DNA of 64,000 nt, from the NCBI RefSeq assembly GCF_018449475.1, contig NZ_JAHCQH010000012.1, positions 62,001-126,000 on the forward strand, in the 5' to 3' direction. Both the position numbers and the translations under genes were made by a program. Shown here one piece after another: positions 50,250-59,529 of the stretch. Under the pieces are notes generated by a model. It had not been told where the DNA came from, ran no database searches, and saw only the letters and a program-made list of their open reading frames with translations. This DNA is from Ancylobacter radicis. Lineage in GTDB: Bacteria > Pseudomonadota > Alphaproteobacteria > Rhizobiales > Xanthobacteraceae. Within the stretch, counting starts at the first letter, position 1. Each line of letters starts with the position of its first letter.

Positions 50250-51392
50250 ATGATTGTCAATGTCGAGGATGCCCGCGCCGCCGCCAAGGCCCGCCTGCCG
50301 CGCATCTTCTTCGATTATGTCGATGGCGGTGCCTTTGGCGAGGAGACGCTGGCCGCCAACCGCGCCGATTTCGCCCGCTGGACGCTGGTGCAGCGCGTGC
50401 TCAACGACATCTCCACGCGCGACCTCACCACGCACTATCTGGGCACCTCTCATCCCCTGCCCTTCATGCTCGGACCCGTTGGATTCCTTGGGCTTTATGC
50501 CGGAAACGGGGAGATCGCGGCGGCCCGCGCGGCCCATGCGGCGGGGGTACCCTTATGCCTCTCGACCTTCTCCATCGCCTCGATCGGTCAGCTGCGCGCC
50601 GCCACCTCCGGCCCGCTGGCGTTCCAGCTCTATGTGCTGTCCGATCGGGCGATCGGCGATGAATTGCTGGCCCAGGCGGAGGAGGCGGGCGTCGAGACGC
50701 TGTTCCTCACCGTCGACACCGCCATCACCTCGGTGCGCGAGCGCGACCTGCGCAACGGCTTCCGCGCGCTCACCCGCATCTCCCCCGCGCTCGGCCTGCG
50801 CCTGCTCGCGCGGCCGCGCTGGTGCCTCGACATGCTGCGCGCGGGAATGCCGGAAGTGGGCGCCATCGCGCATCGCCCGGAATTTGGAAAAGGCGTGTTG
50901 GAACAGGCGAGTAACCTCTCCCGGCGGATCGACATGGGGCTTTCCTGGGCCGATGTCGAGCGCCTGCGCGCGCGCTGGAAGGGCCGACTGGTGCTCAAGG
51001 GAATCCTGTCGCCGGAGGATGCGCGCCTTGCCCGCGCGGCCGGAGCGGATGCCATCGTCGTCTCCAACCATGGCGGGCGCCAGCTTGATGGCGCGCCCTC
51101 GACCATAGCCGCCCTGCCGGGCATCGCGGAAGCGGTCGATGGAGGTATAGAAATACTGTTCGACGGCGGCATTCGGCGCGGCGCCGATATCATCAAGGCG
51201 CTGGCGCTCGGCGCCTCCGGCGTGCTGCTCGGCCGCGCCTATGTCTATGGTCTGGCGGCGGCCGGCGAGGCCGGCGTCGCCCGCATCCTCGCCCATCTCA
51301 CCGAGGAGGTGAGCCTCACTCTGGGCCTGATGGGCCTCACCTCGATCGAACAACTGAAAAAGCTCGGCACGGCAGCCCTAAAACCCCGCTAG
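50250..51392 (+). CDS. FMN-dependent 2-hydroxyacid oxidase/dehydrogenase (LldD-like)
   Basis: The 380-residue TIM-barrel flavoprotein oxidises 2-hydroxyacids such as lactate, glycolate or mandelate to the 2-oxoacid. Tyr24 in FFDYVDGGAFGE, Lys250 in LVLKGI, and the catalytic His274 and Arg277 in VSNHGGRQLDGAPS are all present, followed by LFDGGIRRGADIIKALALGA. It is the last gene of the SDR-HisD-like-ADH-kinase unit, 28 bases after the kinase. It fits as the enzyme oxidising the 2-hydroxyacid made by the HisD-like dehydrogenase. Its TAG stop and that of the convergent purine operon share the tetranucleotide CTAG. Confidence 0.9.
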   Translation: MIVNVEDARAAAKARLPRIFFDYVDGGAFGEETLAANRADFARWTLVQRVLNDISTRDLTTHYLGTSHPLPFMLGPVGFLGLYAGNGEIAAARAAHAAGVPLCLSTFSIASIGQLRAATSGPLAFQLYVLSDRAIGDELLAQAEEAGVETLFLTVDTAITSVRERDLRNGFRALTRISPALGLRLLARPRWCLDMLRAGMPEVGAIAHRPEFGKGVLEQASNLSRRIDMGLSWADVERLRARWKGRLVLKGILSPEDARLARAAGADAIVVSNHGGRQLDGAPSTIAALPGIAEAVDGGIEILFDGGIRRGADIIKALALGASGVLLGRAYVYGLAAAGEAGVARILAHLTEEVSLTLGLMGLTSIEQLKKLGTAALKPR

Positions 51393-52276
51393 CTTCCTCT
51401 GTAAGTCGAGTAACTCCAGGGAGTTGCCACCAGAGGCACATGGTAGTGCCCCTCCGGCTCACTGATGGAAAAGCGGATCGGCACCTCCCCGAGGAACGGC
51501 TTTTCCGGCAGATCGAGCCCGCGCGCGGCGAAATAGGCGCCGATGGCGAAGACGATCTCATAGGTGCCAATGCGCAGCGGCACGTCGCCGATCAGCGGCG
51601 CAGCGGTGCGCCCATCCGCATTGGTGACGGCCTGCGCCAACAGCGCCCGCCCGGAGGCGCCGACCTCGAACAGCTCGACCTTAACCCCTTGCGCCGGCGC
51701 GCCTTTATGGGTGTCCAGCACATGGGTGGAGAGCCGCCCGGTGGTCTTCGGCAGACCCGCGCCGGTCACCCGCTCGACCAGCCGCAGCCTTGTGATATGA
51801 CCGATCTCATCGAGCGCGGTGGCGAGTTCCTGCGCCCGCTCATGGGCCAGCCGCGCCTCGAAGGCGTCGAGAATGGCGTCGCGGGTCTGGCGCCGCACGC
51901 AGATGACGAAGGGAAAGCCGAAGCGAGCGCGATAGGCCGCGTTCAGCCGCTCGAAACGCTCATACTCGGTGTCCGACAGCCGGTCGAGCCCGAGCCCGGC
52001 CTGTTCGGAGACCGACGCCGGTGCGATGGCACCCGCACGCGCCGCCTTACCGGCCAGATCGGGATGAGCGGCGACGAAGGCGACGCGCTCCTCCTCCGGG
52101 CGCTCCATCACCGCCTGCATCAAGCCGCCATGCAGCGCCGTCACGGTCGCGAACGGACGCCGGGCATAGGCGCCCGCCGCCACCCAGGGCGCGTGCTCGA
52201 AAATGCCATCCAGCGCGGCGATGAAGCCCGCCTCGTCCAGCTCGTTAAGCTGTTGCAGCGAAAGGGTTTCGGTCAC
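51389..52276 (-). CDS. Fused OHCU decarboxylase / 5-hydroxyisourate hydrolase
   Basis: The 295-residue protein combines two consecutive steps after uricase. The N-terminal domain (about 1-165) is 2-oxo-4-hydroxy-4-carboxy-5-ureidoimidazoline decarboxylase with catalytic His71 in HPDLAGKAA. The C-terminal domain (about 180-295) is the transthyretin-related hydroxyisourate hydrolase with His185 in LSTHVLDTHKGAPA, and it ends in the family-defining tetrapeptide YRGS. It converts hydroxyisourate via OHCU to S-allantoin. The start is GTG at 52276 with GAGGAGG in front. It is the last gene of the purine operon, nine bases after the xanthine dehydrogenase gene. Confidence 0.95.
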   Translation of the reverse strand: MTETLSLQQLNELDEAGFIAALDGIFEHAPWVAAGAYARRPFATVTALHGGLMQAVMERPEEERVAFVAAHPDLAGKAARAGAIAPASVSEQAGLGLDRLSDTEYERFERLNAAYRARFGFPFVICVRRQTRDAILDAFEARLAHERAQELATALDEIGHITRLRLVERVTGAGLPKTTGRLSTHVLDTHKGAPAQGVKVELFEVGASGRALLAQAVTNADGRTAAPLIGDVPLRIGTYEIVFAIGAYFAARGLDLPEKPFLGEVPIRFSISEPEGHYHVPLVATPWSYSTYRGS

Positions 52277-52285
52277 GCGGCCTCC

Positions 52286-55051
52286 TCACGTCCCGGCGAC
52301 AGCACGCGACGGATCGCCCGTCCGCATGTCGCTCTCCTGCTGGTCCGGCAGCAGCTTGTAGAGCCTATCCGCCGTGAACGGCGTCTGCCGCAGCCTTACG
52401 CCGGTGGCGTTGAAGATCGCGTTGGCCAGCGCCGGCGCCACCGGGTTGAACGGGCTCTCGCTCATCGACTTGGCGCCGAGCGGGCCGATACGGTCATGGG
52501 TGGCGGCAAATGATACCTCCGTCACCGGCACATCGGCGAAAGCAGGAATGTGGTAGCCGCGAAAGCTCGGATTGCTCACCCCACCCACATCATCCATGCG
52601 CAGCTCCTCATACAGCGCCGCCCCGATCGCCTGCGCCACCCCGCCCTCCACCTGCCCCCGGCACTGCATCGGGTTGATCACCGTGCCGGCATCCGCCCCA
52701 TGCACCGAACGGAGAATGCGGACTTCACCGGAATGGCGGTGCACGGCCACCTCGAAACCCTGCACATTGAAGGCGATGGAGCGGGGCGAACCATTTGATT
52801 GGCCTAGGCTTTCAAGCGGCGCGAGGTCGCCGATCGCGATCCGGCGCTCCCCCGCCAGCACCATGTCGCCCTCGATGCGGCAGGCCTCCGGCGCCACACA
52901 CAGACGCGCTCCGGCGGCCTCCCGGATCATCGCCGCGAGCGCCTCCGCCGCGCGCCGGGTCGCCTCGCCCGCTACCACCGTACCAGTGGAGCCATAGGCG
53001 CCGGTGTCGTGCGTCACATGATCGGTGTCGGACTGGCGGATGGTGATCTGGGCGATGGCGGCGCCAAGGATGGTGGCGGCAATCTGGGTGTGCACCGTCG
53101 TGGTGCCATTGCCGAATTCCGCGGTGCCGGTGGCAATATCGTACCGCCCTTCCGGCGTCAGGCGCAGGCGGGTCTCGCCGACATGGCCGCGCGGGGGAAT
53201 GGTGTCGATCATCGCCGCCGCCATGCCCCGCCCGACCAGCCAGTCCGGCCCCGGCGCGAGGCTGGGCTGGGACAGGGATGTCTCAACAAAATCAAGGCAT
53301 TGATCAAGGCCATAGCTGCCCAGTTCGACGTCGCTATGGCCCGCATCGGCTCCATGCAGCGGCGTGTCGGGGGTGATGACGTTGAGCCGGCGCAGGGTGA
53401 AGGGGTCGATGCCGAGCTTGTCCGCCAGTTCGTCCAGAGCGGATTCGACGGCGAAGATGGTCTGGCTCAGGCCATAGCCGCGAAAGGCGCCGCTCGGCAG
53501 GCTGTTGGTGTAGACGCTGTAGCCGTCGACCTTCTTGTTCGGGCAGGCATAGAGCGCCACGCACTCGCCCGCGCCATGGAACAGCACGCCGCCCGCATGA
53601 TTGCCGTAAGCCCCTGTATTCAGGAGCATTTCGAGCTGGATCGCGGTGAGTTTTCCCGCGCGCGTCGCCCCCAGCTTCACCCTCACGCGCATGGGATGGC
53701 GGCTGGTGGAGGCGGCGAACTGCTCGGCGCGGCTATATTCCAGCTTCACCGGACGGCCGGTCTTCAGCACGGCCAGGGCCACGATGTCCTCGACCAGCAT
53801 TTCCTGCTTGCCGCCGAAACCACCGCCGACACGCGCCGCGAAAACCCGTATCCTGTTGGCAGGCAAGGAGAAAAGCGTCGCCAGCGCATCGCGGGTGAGG
53901 AACGGGGTCTGGGTCGAGCTGCGGATGTTGAGCCGCCCATCACCGTCCAGCCAGCCGATCGCGCCATGGGTTTCCAGATGCGCGTGCTGCACTCTCTGGC
54001 TGCTATAGCTCGCCTCATGCACGATATCGGCGGCGGCAAAGCCGGCCGCGACGTCGCCGGTTGCGGTGTGAATCTGCGCGACGATGTTACGCAAAGGGTT
54101 GGAAATGCGTGATTCCGCCCCCTTGTCGCCATGGATCGCCGGCGCCCCCTCGGCCATTGCCGCCTCGGGATCGAACACCGCCGGCAGCATCTCATACTCC
54201 ACCCGGATGAGCGCGCAGGCGGCCTCCGCGATGGCCTCGCTCTGCGCCACCACAGCGCCTATTCGCTGACCGATGTGGCGGACGATCAGGCCGATCAGGC
54301 TTGTGTCATCAACATCATCGCTCATGTGATGATGCCGCGCGGTGGAGAACAGCCGGGTCGGCGCGTCCTCATGGGTCAGCACGGCGACGACGCCCGGCAG
54401 GGCGCGGGCGGCGGCGGTGTCGATCGACACAATCCGCGCATGCGGCACCTCGGCGCGCCGGATCTTCATATAGAGCAGCCCGGCGAGCTCCCCCTCCGGC
54501 GCGACATCCATGGTGTAGCGCGCCGCGCCGGTGACGACGTCCGGCCCCGCCGGGGCGGGCACGTTGCGCCCGACCGCGCCCCCCGCTACGCCCGCCGCCA
54601 CATCGGGGGCGGCATAGGCGATGCCCTCGATCGCGTCGGCAATGGCGCGGTAGCCGGTGCAGCGGCACAGATTACCTTTCAGCGCCGCCGGCAAATCGCG
54701 CTTCTGCCCCTGATCGAGCGCGGCGGCGGTCATCAGCATGCCCGCCGTGCAGAAGCCGCACTGAAAACCCTGCGCCTTGAGGAAGGCCTCCTGCATCGGA
54801 TGCAGGCCCGGCCCCTCGGCAAGAGCGGCAAGGCCCTCCACCGTCGTGACCGCGCAGCCCTCGGCGCGAAAGGCGGGGAAGAGGCAACTATGTACCGCCC
54901 GCCCCTCGACATGCACGGTGCAGGCGCCGCAATCGCCGGCATCGCAGCCCTTCTTCACCCCGAACCAGCCGAGCTCGCGCAGCAGGGTGCGCAGGCACTG
55001 GCCGGGACGGGGATCGACGCTGACGGATTGACCGTTGACGGTGAGATTCAC
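52286..55051 (-). CDS. Xanthine dehydrogenase, fused [2Fe-2S] and molybdopterin-binding subunit
   Basis: The 921-residue protein begins with a ferredoxin-like module with eight cysteines in two sets (36, 41, 44, 56 and 98, 101, 129, 131). The molybdenum-cofactor domains follow from about residue 165: [46 protein letters not shown] and the active-site glutamate region [17 protein letters not shown]. The FAD is on the separate protein encoded upstream. The setting between uricase and OHCU decarboxylase supports xanthine/hypoxanthine as substrates. Fusing the iron-sulfur module to the molybdenum subunit while leaving FAD separate is less common than three subunits or XdhA/B. No XdhC-type maturation gene is nearby. 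Confidence 0.88.
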   Translation of the reverse strand: MNLTVNGQSVSVDPRPGQCLRTLLRELGWFGVKKGCDAGDCGACTVHVEGRAVHSCLFPAFRAEGCAVTTVEGLAALAEGPGLHPMQEAFLKAQGFQCGFCTAGMLMTAAALDQGQKRDLPAALKGNLCRCTGYRAIADAIEGIAYAAPDVAAGVAGGAVGRNVPAPAGPDVVTGAARYTMDVAPEGELAGLLYMKIRRAEVPHARIVSIDTAAARALPGVVAVLTHEDAPTRLFSTARHHHMSDDVDDTSLIGLIVRHIGQRIGAVVAQSEAIAEAACALIRVEYEMLPAVFDPEAAMAEGAPAIHGDKGAESRISNPLRNIVAQIHTATGDVAAGFAAADIVHEASYSSQRVQHAHLETHGAIGWLDGDGRLNIRSSTQTPFLTRDALATLFSLPANRIRVFAARVGGGFGGKQEMLVEDIVALAVLKTGRPVKLEYSRAEQFAASTSRHPMRVRVKLGATRAGKLTAIQLEMLLNTGAYGNHAGGVLFHGAGECVALYACPNKKVDGYSVYTNSLPSGAFRGYGLSQTIFAVESALDELADKLGIDPFTLRRLNVITPDTPLHGADAGHSDVELGSYGLDQCLDFVETSLSQPSLAPGPDWLVGRGMAAAMIDTIPPRGHVGETRLRLTPEGRYDIATGTAEFGNGTTTVHTQIAATILGAAIAQITIRQSDTDHVTHDTGAYGSTGTVVAGEATRRAAEALAAMIREAAGARLCVAPEACRIEGDMVLAGERRIAIGDLAPLESLGQSNGSPRSIAFNVQGFEVAVHRHSGEVRILRSVHGADAGTVINPMQCRGQVEGGVAQAIGAALYEELRMDDVGGVSNPSFRGYHIPAFADVPVTEVSFAATHDRIGPLGAKSMSESPFNPVAPALANAIFNATGVRLRQTPFTADRLYKLLPDQQESDMRTGDPSRAVAGT

Positions 55052-55908
55052 GCCGCCCCCTCCGCCAGTTCCGCGCGGATTTCCCGCGCATAAAGCCGCG
55101 TCATGTGGCGGCGCCAGTCGGGGCGGCCATGCACGTCGTCATAATAGAGCGCGTCCGGCACCATAGAGGTAATATATTGCTCCAGCGCCGCGGCATCGGG
55201 GAGCGCGTCGAAGGCGAGCACCACCGGATGCCGCGTCGCGGCGGTAATGGTGAGGCGCACATCGCCCGCCGCGCCCCGCGTGCCGATCAGCAGCACGCCC
55301 GAGCGCCCGAGCGGGGTCAGCGAGGCCCGGCGGAAGGCGGCGCGGCGGCGCAACGCGGCCACGGGAATTTCCACCGCGCGCAGCACCTCACCCGGCCCCA
55401 GCGCAACATCGAGCGGCCCGCGCACGAAGGAAGCGACCGGCATGCGCCGCTCCGTCCCGTCCGGCGCCCAGATCAGCGCCTCGCCCTCCAGCGCGCTCAC
55501 CAGCGAGATCATCGGCCCGGCCGGCAGGCCAAGGCAGATATTGCCGCCCACGGTCGCCATGTTCCAGACCTTGAAGGAGGCGAGGAAGGCGCGGCAGCAC
55601 GCGCGGATCAACCCGCCGCCGCGCCAGTCCGGCGGCGGCTCGAAGGCGTTGAGGTCGGCGATGGTGCAGGTCGCGGCGATCGACAGCACGTCGTCGCGGA
55701 TCGCCAGCGGCGTCCAGCCCAGCGCGGTGAGATCGACAAGGCGGTGCGCGCCCGGCTGCGGCTCGGAAAACAGCCAGGTGCCACCGGCGAGAAAGGTGCC
55801 ACCGGCGAGACCGGCGCTGACCGCCGTCGCGGTCTCTCCCGTCCCGAGGGCGGCGAGGTCGCTGCGCGTGCGTGGGCGCAGCACGGCGGTCACGGCGTTG
55901 AGGTCCAT
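55048..55908 (-). CDS. Xanthine dehydrogenase FAD-binding subunit (CoxM family)
   Basis: The 286-residue protein has the CoxM/XDH FAD-domain motifs: [19 protein letters not shown] near the N-terminus and [20 protein letters not shown] for the second FAD-binding loop. A C-terminal CO_deh_flav_C domain follows. It passes electrons from the iron-sulfur clusters of the fused subunit to NAD+ or another acceptor. The ATG at 55908 follows the uricase stop by 14 bases. Its stop overlaps the next start (ATGA), so the two subunits are translationally coupled, as expected for a complex. Confidence 0.9.
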   Translation of the reverse strand: MDLNAVTAVLRPRTRSDLAALGTGETATAVSAGLAGGTFLAGGTWLFSEPQPGAHRLVDLTALGWTPLAIRDDVLSIAATCTIADLNAFEPPPDWRGGGLIRACCRAFLASFKVWNMATVGGNICLGLPAGPMISLVSALEGEALIWAPDGTERRMPVASFVRGPLDVALGPGEVLRAVEIPVAALRRRAAFRRASLTPLGRSGVLLIGTRGAAGDVRLTITAATRHPVVLAFDALPDAAALEQYITSMVPDALYYDDVHGRPDWRRHMTRLYAREIRAELAEGAA

Positions 55909-55922
55909 CCCGCCCCCGCCGC

Positions 55923-56765
55923 TCAACCGCGCCCGATGGTGCACTCGATCTGCCCGTGCGGCTCGTCGGTCGGCGTGAAGACCTGCCCGTCAAAGGCGCG
56001 CCCGAAGGGCGAGAGGTCGATCGGCAGATAATGCTTGTTCGGGCAGGCCAGCGAGATTTCCGCGATCTCCGGCACGGCGGCGAGCGCGGCCTCGCCCATG
56101 AGATACATCGTGTTCTGCACGCCGGGGCTGTAGGTGGTGGCGAAGACCTTGAGCCCCGCATCGAGAATGGCGGCATTGGCCTTCTCATAGGAAGCGGGCA
56201 CCCCGGACCACACCCAGGAGGCATCCATGGCGGTCGCGAACAGCCGGTCGGCGGTCGGCTTCAGCGTCGTCGCCTCGTCGAACCAGTAATTCTCCCAGCC
56301 CGATTCGGTGGTCTTGAGGAAGGTGAAGCCGGTGATGCCGGAGGCGAGGGTCCGGCTCTCCCGCGTTGCCGCGAGCTTGACGAAGGGGCGGCCATTGCCG
56401 TCCAGCGTGAAGGCGTGGTCATGCGGCGCGCCATCGACCCCGATGCGGCTCCACTTCGTCTCGCTGGCAAGGATGTCGACCCCGGCGACATGCGGGTAAC
56501 GATCGAGGAAATGGCTGGCGATGATGCCGACGAACACCTCGTTCTCCGCCCCGACATGATCGCGGGCGAGGAAGTTGACGATGTTCTTCACCGAATCGGT
56601 GGCGATGACGGAGCTGTTGTCGCCTTCCGTATAGGCGGCATCAAAGGCACCGGAGAGCATGACCTGCACGTTCAGTTCGCGCACCTCGTGGCAGGCGCTG
56701 TCGCGCGCCACGCGCATCACGCGCACGCGGCCCTTGCCATAGCTGTTTCGGATCAGCGCCATCAT
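55923..56765 (-). CDS. Urate oxidase (uricase)
   Basis: The cofactor-free enzyme oxidises urate to 5-hydroxyisourate. The 280-residue protein has the tunnelling-fold uricase motifs: NSYGKGRVRVMRV with the catalytic lysine, NSSVIATDSVKNIVNFLARD with the catalytic threonine and Asp, SGITGFTFLKTTESGW, and CPNKHYLPIDLSPFG near the C-terminus. It is the first gene of the purine operon uricase-FAD-FeS/Mo-OHCU/HIU. Two adjacent ATGs (56765 and 56762) are equally possible starts. It diverges from an SDR gene 202 bases away, and the gap must hold the operon promoter, although no obvious site was seen. Confidence 0.94.
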   Translation of the reverse strand: MMALIRNSYGKGRVRVMRVARDSACHEVRELNVQVMLSGAFDAAYTEGDNSSVIATDSVKNIVNFLARDHVGAENEVFVGIIASHFLDRYPHVAGVDILASETKWSRIGVDGAPHDHAFTLDGNGRPFVKLAATRESRTLASGITGFTFLKTTESGWENYWFDEATTLKPTADRLFATAMDASWVWSGVPASYEKANAAILDAGLKVFATTYSPGVQNTMYLMGEAALAAVPEIAEISLACPNKHYLPIDLSPFGRAFDGQVFTPTDEPHGQIECTIGRG

Positions 56766-56967
56766 CGTCTCCCTCACGCCCTCTTCCGCCCTTCCGCTGC
56801 CATGCGAAAGCAATGCCAGAGCGGGAACAGGCTGGCGCGCCGGCGCGCCTTCCGCCATTAGGCATGATCCGCCCTTGCGAGAAAAGCGATGCCTCAGCGA
56901 AAGCGGGTGTCGCGGGAGCGCGTGCCGATGAAAGATCGCGCGCCCCCCTGAGAGGAGAGCCGTGCCG

Positions 56968-57753
56968 ATGACCGAGGCCGCCCATATCCGCCGCCCGTTT
57001 TCCCTGGAGGGCCGCGTCGCCCTCGTCACCGGCGCCGGCCGGGGGCTCGGCTTCGAGATGGCGCGGGCGCTCGCCTTGTCAGGCGCCACGGTGATCATCA
57101 ATGGTCGCGACGAGGCGCGGCTGCGCGGCCCCGCCGAGGCCATCGCGGCTGAGGCAGGCCGGCATGTGGAGACCGCCGCCTTCGATGTCGCCGACACGGC
57201 CGCGGCCAGCGCGGCGATCACCGACATCGACCGGCGTTTCGGCCGGCTCGACATTCTCGTCAACAATGTCGGCATGCGCGACCGGCGCCCGCTGAAGGAC
57301 TTCACCGCGACCGAGATGCAGGCCCTGCTCGGCGCCGATCTCATTGCCCCCGCTTTGCTCGCGCGGGACGCCGCCGAGCTGATGGCGCGCCATCGCCACG
57401 GCCGGATCATCAACATCTCCTCGATCGCCGCCGCCGTCATCTATGGCCATGACGCGGTCTACAGCGCCGCCAAGGCCGGGCTGAACGGCCTGACACGGGC
57501 GCTGGCGGTGGACTATGCGCGGGCCGGCATCACCGCCAACGCCATCGCGCCCGGCATGTTCGCCACCGAGACCAACCAGGCCATGGTGCAGAACCCTGAT
57601 CTGGCCGCCTTCGTCGACCTGCGCGTGCCGGTCGGCCGCTGGGGCCGCCCGGCGGAGATCGGCGCGGCGGCGGTGTTCCTCGCCTCGGACGAGGCCTCCT
57701 TCGTCAATGGCCACATCCTCGTCGTCGATGGCGGGCAGACCGTGCGGATGTGA
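56968..57753 (+). CDS. SDR family oxidoreductase (gluconate 5-dehydrogenase-like)
   Basis: The 261-residue classical SDR has TGAGRGLGFEMA, NNVG in ILVNNVGMRDRRPL, the catalytic serine in IINISSIAA and YSAAK as the YxxxK pair, followed by APGMFATETN and VDGGQTV at the C-terminus. It resembles gluconate 5-dehydrogenase-type enzymes, but the substrate is not certain. The ATG at 56968 is preferred over the GTG at 56962, with AGAGGAGAG upstream. It is divergent from the purine operon and followed after 68 bases by a TenA-like gene. Confidence 0.85.
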   Translation: MTEAAHIRRPFSLEGRVALVTGAGRGLGFEMARALALSGATVIINGRDEARLRGPAEAIAAEAGRHVETAAFDVADTAAASAAITDIDRRFGRLDILVNNVGMRDRRPLKDFTATEMQALLGADLIAPALLARDAAELMARHRHGRIINISSIAAAVIYGHDAVYSAAKAGLNGLTRALAVDYARAGITANAIAPGMFATETNQAMVQNPDLAAFVDLRVPVGRWGRPAEIGAAAVFLASDEASFVNGHILVVDGGQTVRM

Positions 57754-57821
57754 GCCGGGCGCCTCTCGACGCGCGCCGGCTCCCACTCTAGAGCGGGGGC
57801 CGGCAAGCCAGGGAGGACCGG

Positions 57822-58466
57822 ATGAGCTTCAGCGAGGAACTGCGCCAGGCCAATGCAGGCCATTGGGAAGCGGCTACCAAGCATCGTTTCGTAGAGGAAA
57901 TATTCGCCGGCACCGTGCCGGATGATGTGATGCGTCGCTATCTGACGCAGGACTACCAGTTCATCGACCGCTTCGTCGCCCTGCTCGGCATGGCGATCGC
58001 CACCGCCGACCGCTTCGATTCGCGCGTGCGCTTCGCCCAGTTCGCCGCCATGATCACCAGCGACGAGAACACCTATTTCCTGCGCGCCTTCGACGCGCTC
58101 AGCGTTGCCGAGGCCGAGCGGCACCATCCCGTCCTCAGCGCGCCCACCGCCGCTTTCCTCGCCCTGATGCAGGAGGCCGCGGCGACCAACGACTATGCGA
58201 ACTGTCTTGCCGTGCTCACGGTCGCGGAAGGACTATATCTCGACTGGGCCGACCGGCCGGACACCACGCTCCCGCCCGCCTTCATCCATGCCGAATGGAT
58301 CACGCTGCACAATAATGACGGTTTTCGCAGCTTCGTGACCTGGCTGCGCGGCGAACTCGACCGCATTGGCGCGGTGAGCGAGGCATCACGGCGCGAATCA
58401 GCGGCGTATTTTTTTGGCCGGGCCGTCGCGCTGGAGCGCGATTTCTTCGATCACATATATGCCTGA
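57822..58466 (+). CDS. tenA: TenA family protein (aminopyrimidine aminohydrolase-like)
   Basis: The 214-residue all-helical protein has the TENA/THI-4 signatures: DVMRRYLTQDYQFIDRFVAL in the first third, NDYANCLAVLTVAEGLYLDW in the middle and a final helix with FFGRAVALERDFFDHIY carrying the conserved late glutamate. TenA enzymes hydrolyse thiamin or its aminopyrimidine breakdown products for salvage. The position of the only cysteine (in YANCLAV) does not clearly match the classic catalytic cysteine, so it may belong to the glutamate-dependent TenA_E group. Its neighbours are purine genes and an SDR, not thi genes. A strong hairpin follows the stop codon. Confidence 0.85.
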   Translation: MSFSEELRQANAGHWEAATKHRFVEEIFAGTVPDDVMRRYLTQDYQFIDRFVALLGMAIATADRFDSRVRFAQFAAMITSDENTYFLRAFDALSVAEAERHHPVLSAPTAAFLALMQEAAATNDYANCLAVLTVAEGLYLDWADRPDTTLPPAFIHAEWITLHNNDGFRSFVTWLRGELDRIGAVSEASRRESAAYFFGRAVALERDFFDHIYA

Positions 58467-58481
58467 ACGGTATCTCCCGCC

Positions 58482-58510
58482 GCCTGCCGCCGCCATTTCT
58501 GGCGGCAGGC
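58482..58510 (+). terminator. 10-bp hairpin after tenA
   Basis: GCCTGCCGCC and GGCGGCAGGC form a perfect stem around a nine-base loop, 16 bases after the tenA stop codon. No U-tract follows, so this is a terminator-like or 3'-protective hairpin. Confidence 0.6.
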
Positions 58511-58819
58511 CTATTCGCGAATGTCACGCCCGAATACACAAGTTCATATTTGGACATATTTTGAATCTGCATTCGTTTTTTTGATGCTTGGCATACAAAC
58601 ACCGGCGCGAAGCCTTTGAAATCAAGGCGCCGCGCGTCTTCGCCCCCAACCAGTGATGCAGGACAACCAGCAGGCGCGCCCGCAACCACAATAGCTCGCG
58701 ACTCTACGGGCTGAGGTGAAGCGATTTTTATCTTGATGCTCACGTCATATTGGCTTGATTACTTGTTGACCTTCATGCAGACGGTGCTACACAGATCACG
58801 TTCGCGATGGAGGAAATAG
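58511..58819 (+). promoter_or_regulatory. AT-rich upstream region and promoter of the MucR gene
   Basis: This stretch is the least GC-rich part of the window and holds no credible gene. A promoter candidate TTGACC at 58766-58771 with TACACA at 58788-58793 (16-base spacing) leads to the start at 58820. MucR-type regulators bind AT-rich DNA and repress themselves, so the AT-rich block 58540-58600 could be an autoregulatory target. Confidence 0.5.
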
Positions 58820-59278
58820 ATGTCCGAACAGGAAGCTTCGCCGGTCGATTATCTCGGCCTTACGGCCGATGTTGTTGCCGCCTTTGTGGGAAACAACAGC
58901 GTACCTGCGACCGAGCTGCCCGATCTCATCGCCAAGGTTCATGGCGCTCTGCTTCGTCTCTCGACGCCGGCCCCGGCGGCGGTAGAAGAAGTGCTGAAGC
59001 CCGCGATCCCGGTGAAGAAGTCCGTGACGCCGGAATATATCATCTGCCTTGAAGATGGCCTGAAGTTCAAATCGCTGAAGCGCCATCTGCGGACGAAGTA
59101 CAACATGACGCCCGAGGAATACCGGGCGAAGTGGGGTCTTCCCAATGATTACCCGATGGTGGCGCCGAGCTATGCGGAAGCCCGCTCGAACCTCGCCAAG
59201 AAGATGGGCCTCGGCCAGCAGCGCAAGAAGCCCGTCGTCCCGGCGCCGAAGCCGCGCACCCGCAAGAAGGCCGCCTGA
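58820..59278 (+). CDS. mucR: MucR/Ros family transcriptional regulator
   Basis: The 152-residue protein has the Ros/MucR DNA-binding domain in its C-terminal half: [20 protein letters not shown] then [21 protein letters not shown]. The N-terminal half contains the oligomerisation helix [13 protein letters not shown]. In Rhizobiales these regulators control exopolysaccharide synthesis and cell-surface properties. Of the four zinc ligands of Ros, only Cys76 and His89 are kept; the second cysteine is Asp79 and the last histidine position is Tyr94, as in zinc-free Ros homologues. The gene has its own promoter and terminator. The glycan genes that follow make a regulatory link plausible. Confidence 0.93.
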   Translation: MSEQEASPVDYLGLTADVVAAFVGNNSVPATELPDLIAKVHGALLRLSTPAPAAVEEVLKPAIPVKKSVTPEYIICLEDGLKFKSLKRHLRTKYNMTPEEYRAKWGLPNDYPMVAPSYAEARSNLAKKMGLGQQRKKPVVPAPKPRTRKKAA

Positions 59279-59300
59279 TCTTCAGGCATCGCGTTTTACA

Positions 59301-59337
59301 AAGCCCCGGCGGGTTCTCCTGCCGGGGCTTTCTTTTT
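59301..59337 (+). terminator. Rho-independent terminator of mucR
   Basis: AAGCCCCGGC and GCCGGGGCTT form a perfect 10-bp stem around a ten-base loop, followed by TCTTTTT. It starts 22 bases after the mucR stop codon. Confidence 0.95.
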
Positions 59338-59529
59338 GCACCCATGCTGCAGTTGCTCTGTTCCCAAACAGCCCATTCGCCGCTAACAGTGCGAAAGCTT
59401 CGACCCACTCAGGTACCAAGCTGAAGAACAACCGATCGTCGCGCCTGCCGGTCCGATCGGCCCTATCAGGTTGGCTCCCCGCCAACGGGCAGGCACGGGC
59501 CGACCAGCCGCCAGACGGACGAGCGCACG

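Noticed and set aside
52286-55908. Aerobic CO dehydrogenase (coxMSL)
   Set aside because: The iron-sulfur and molybdenum parts are fused and the operon encodes uricase and OHCU/HIU enzymes, which points to xanthine.
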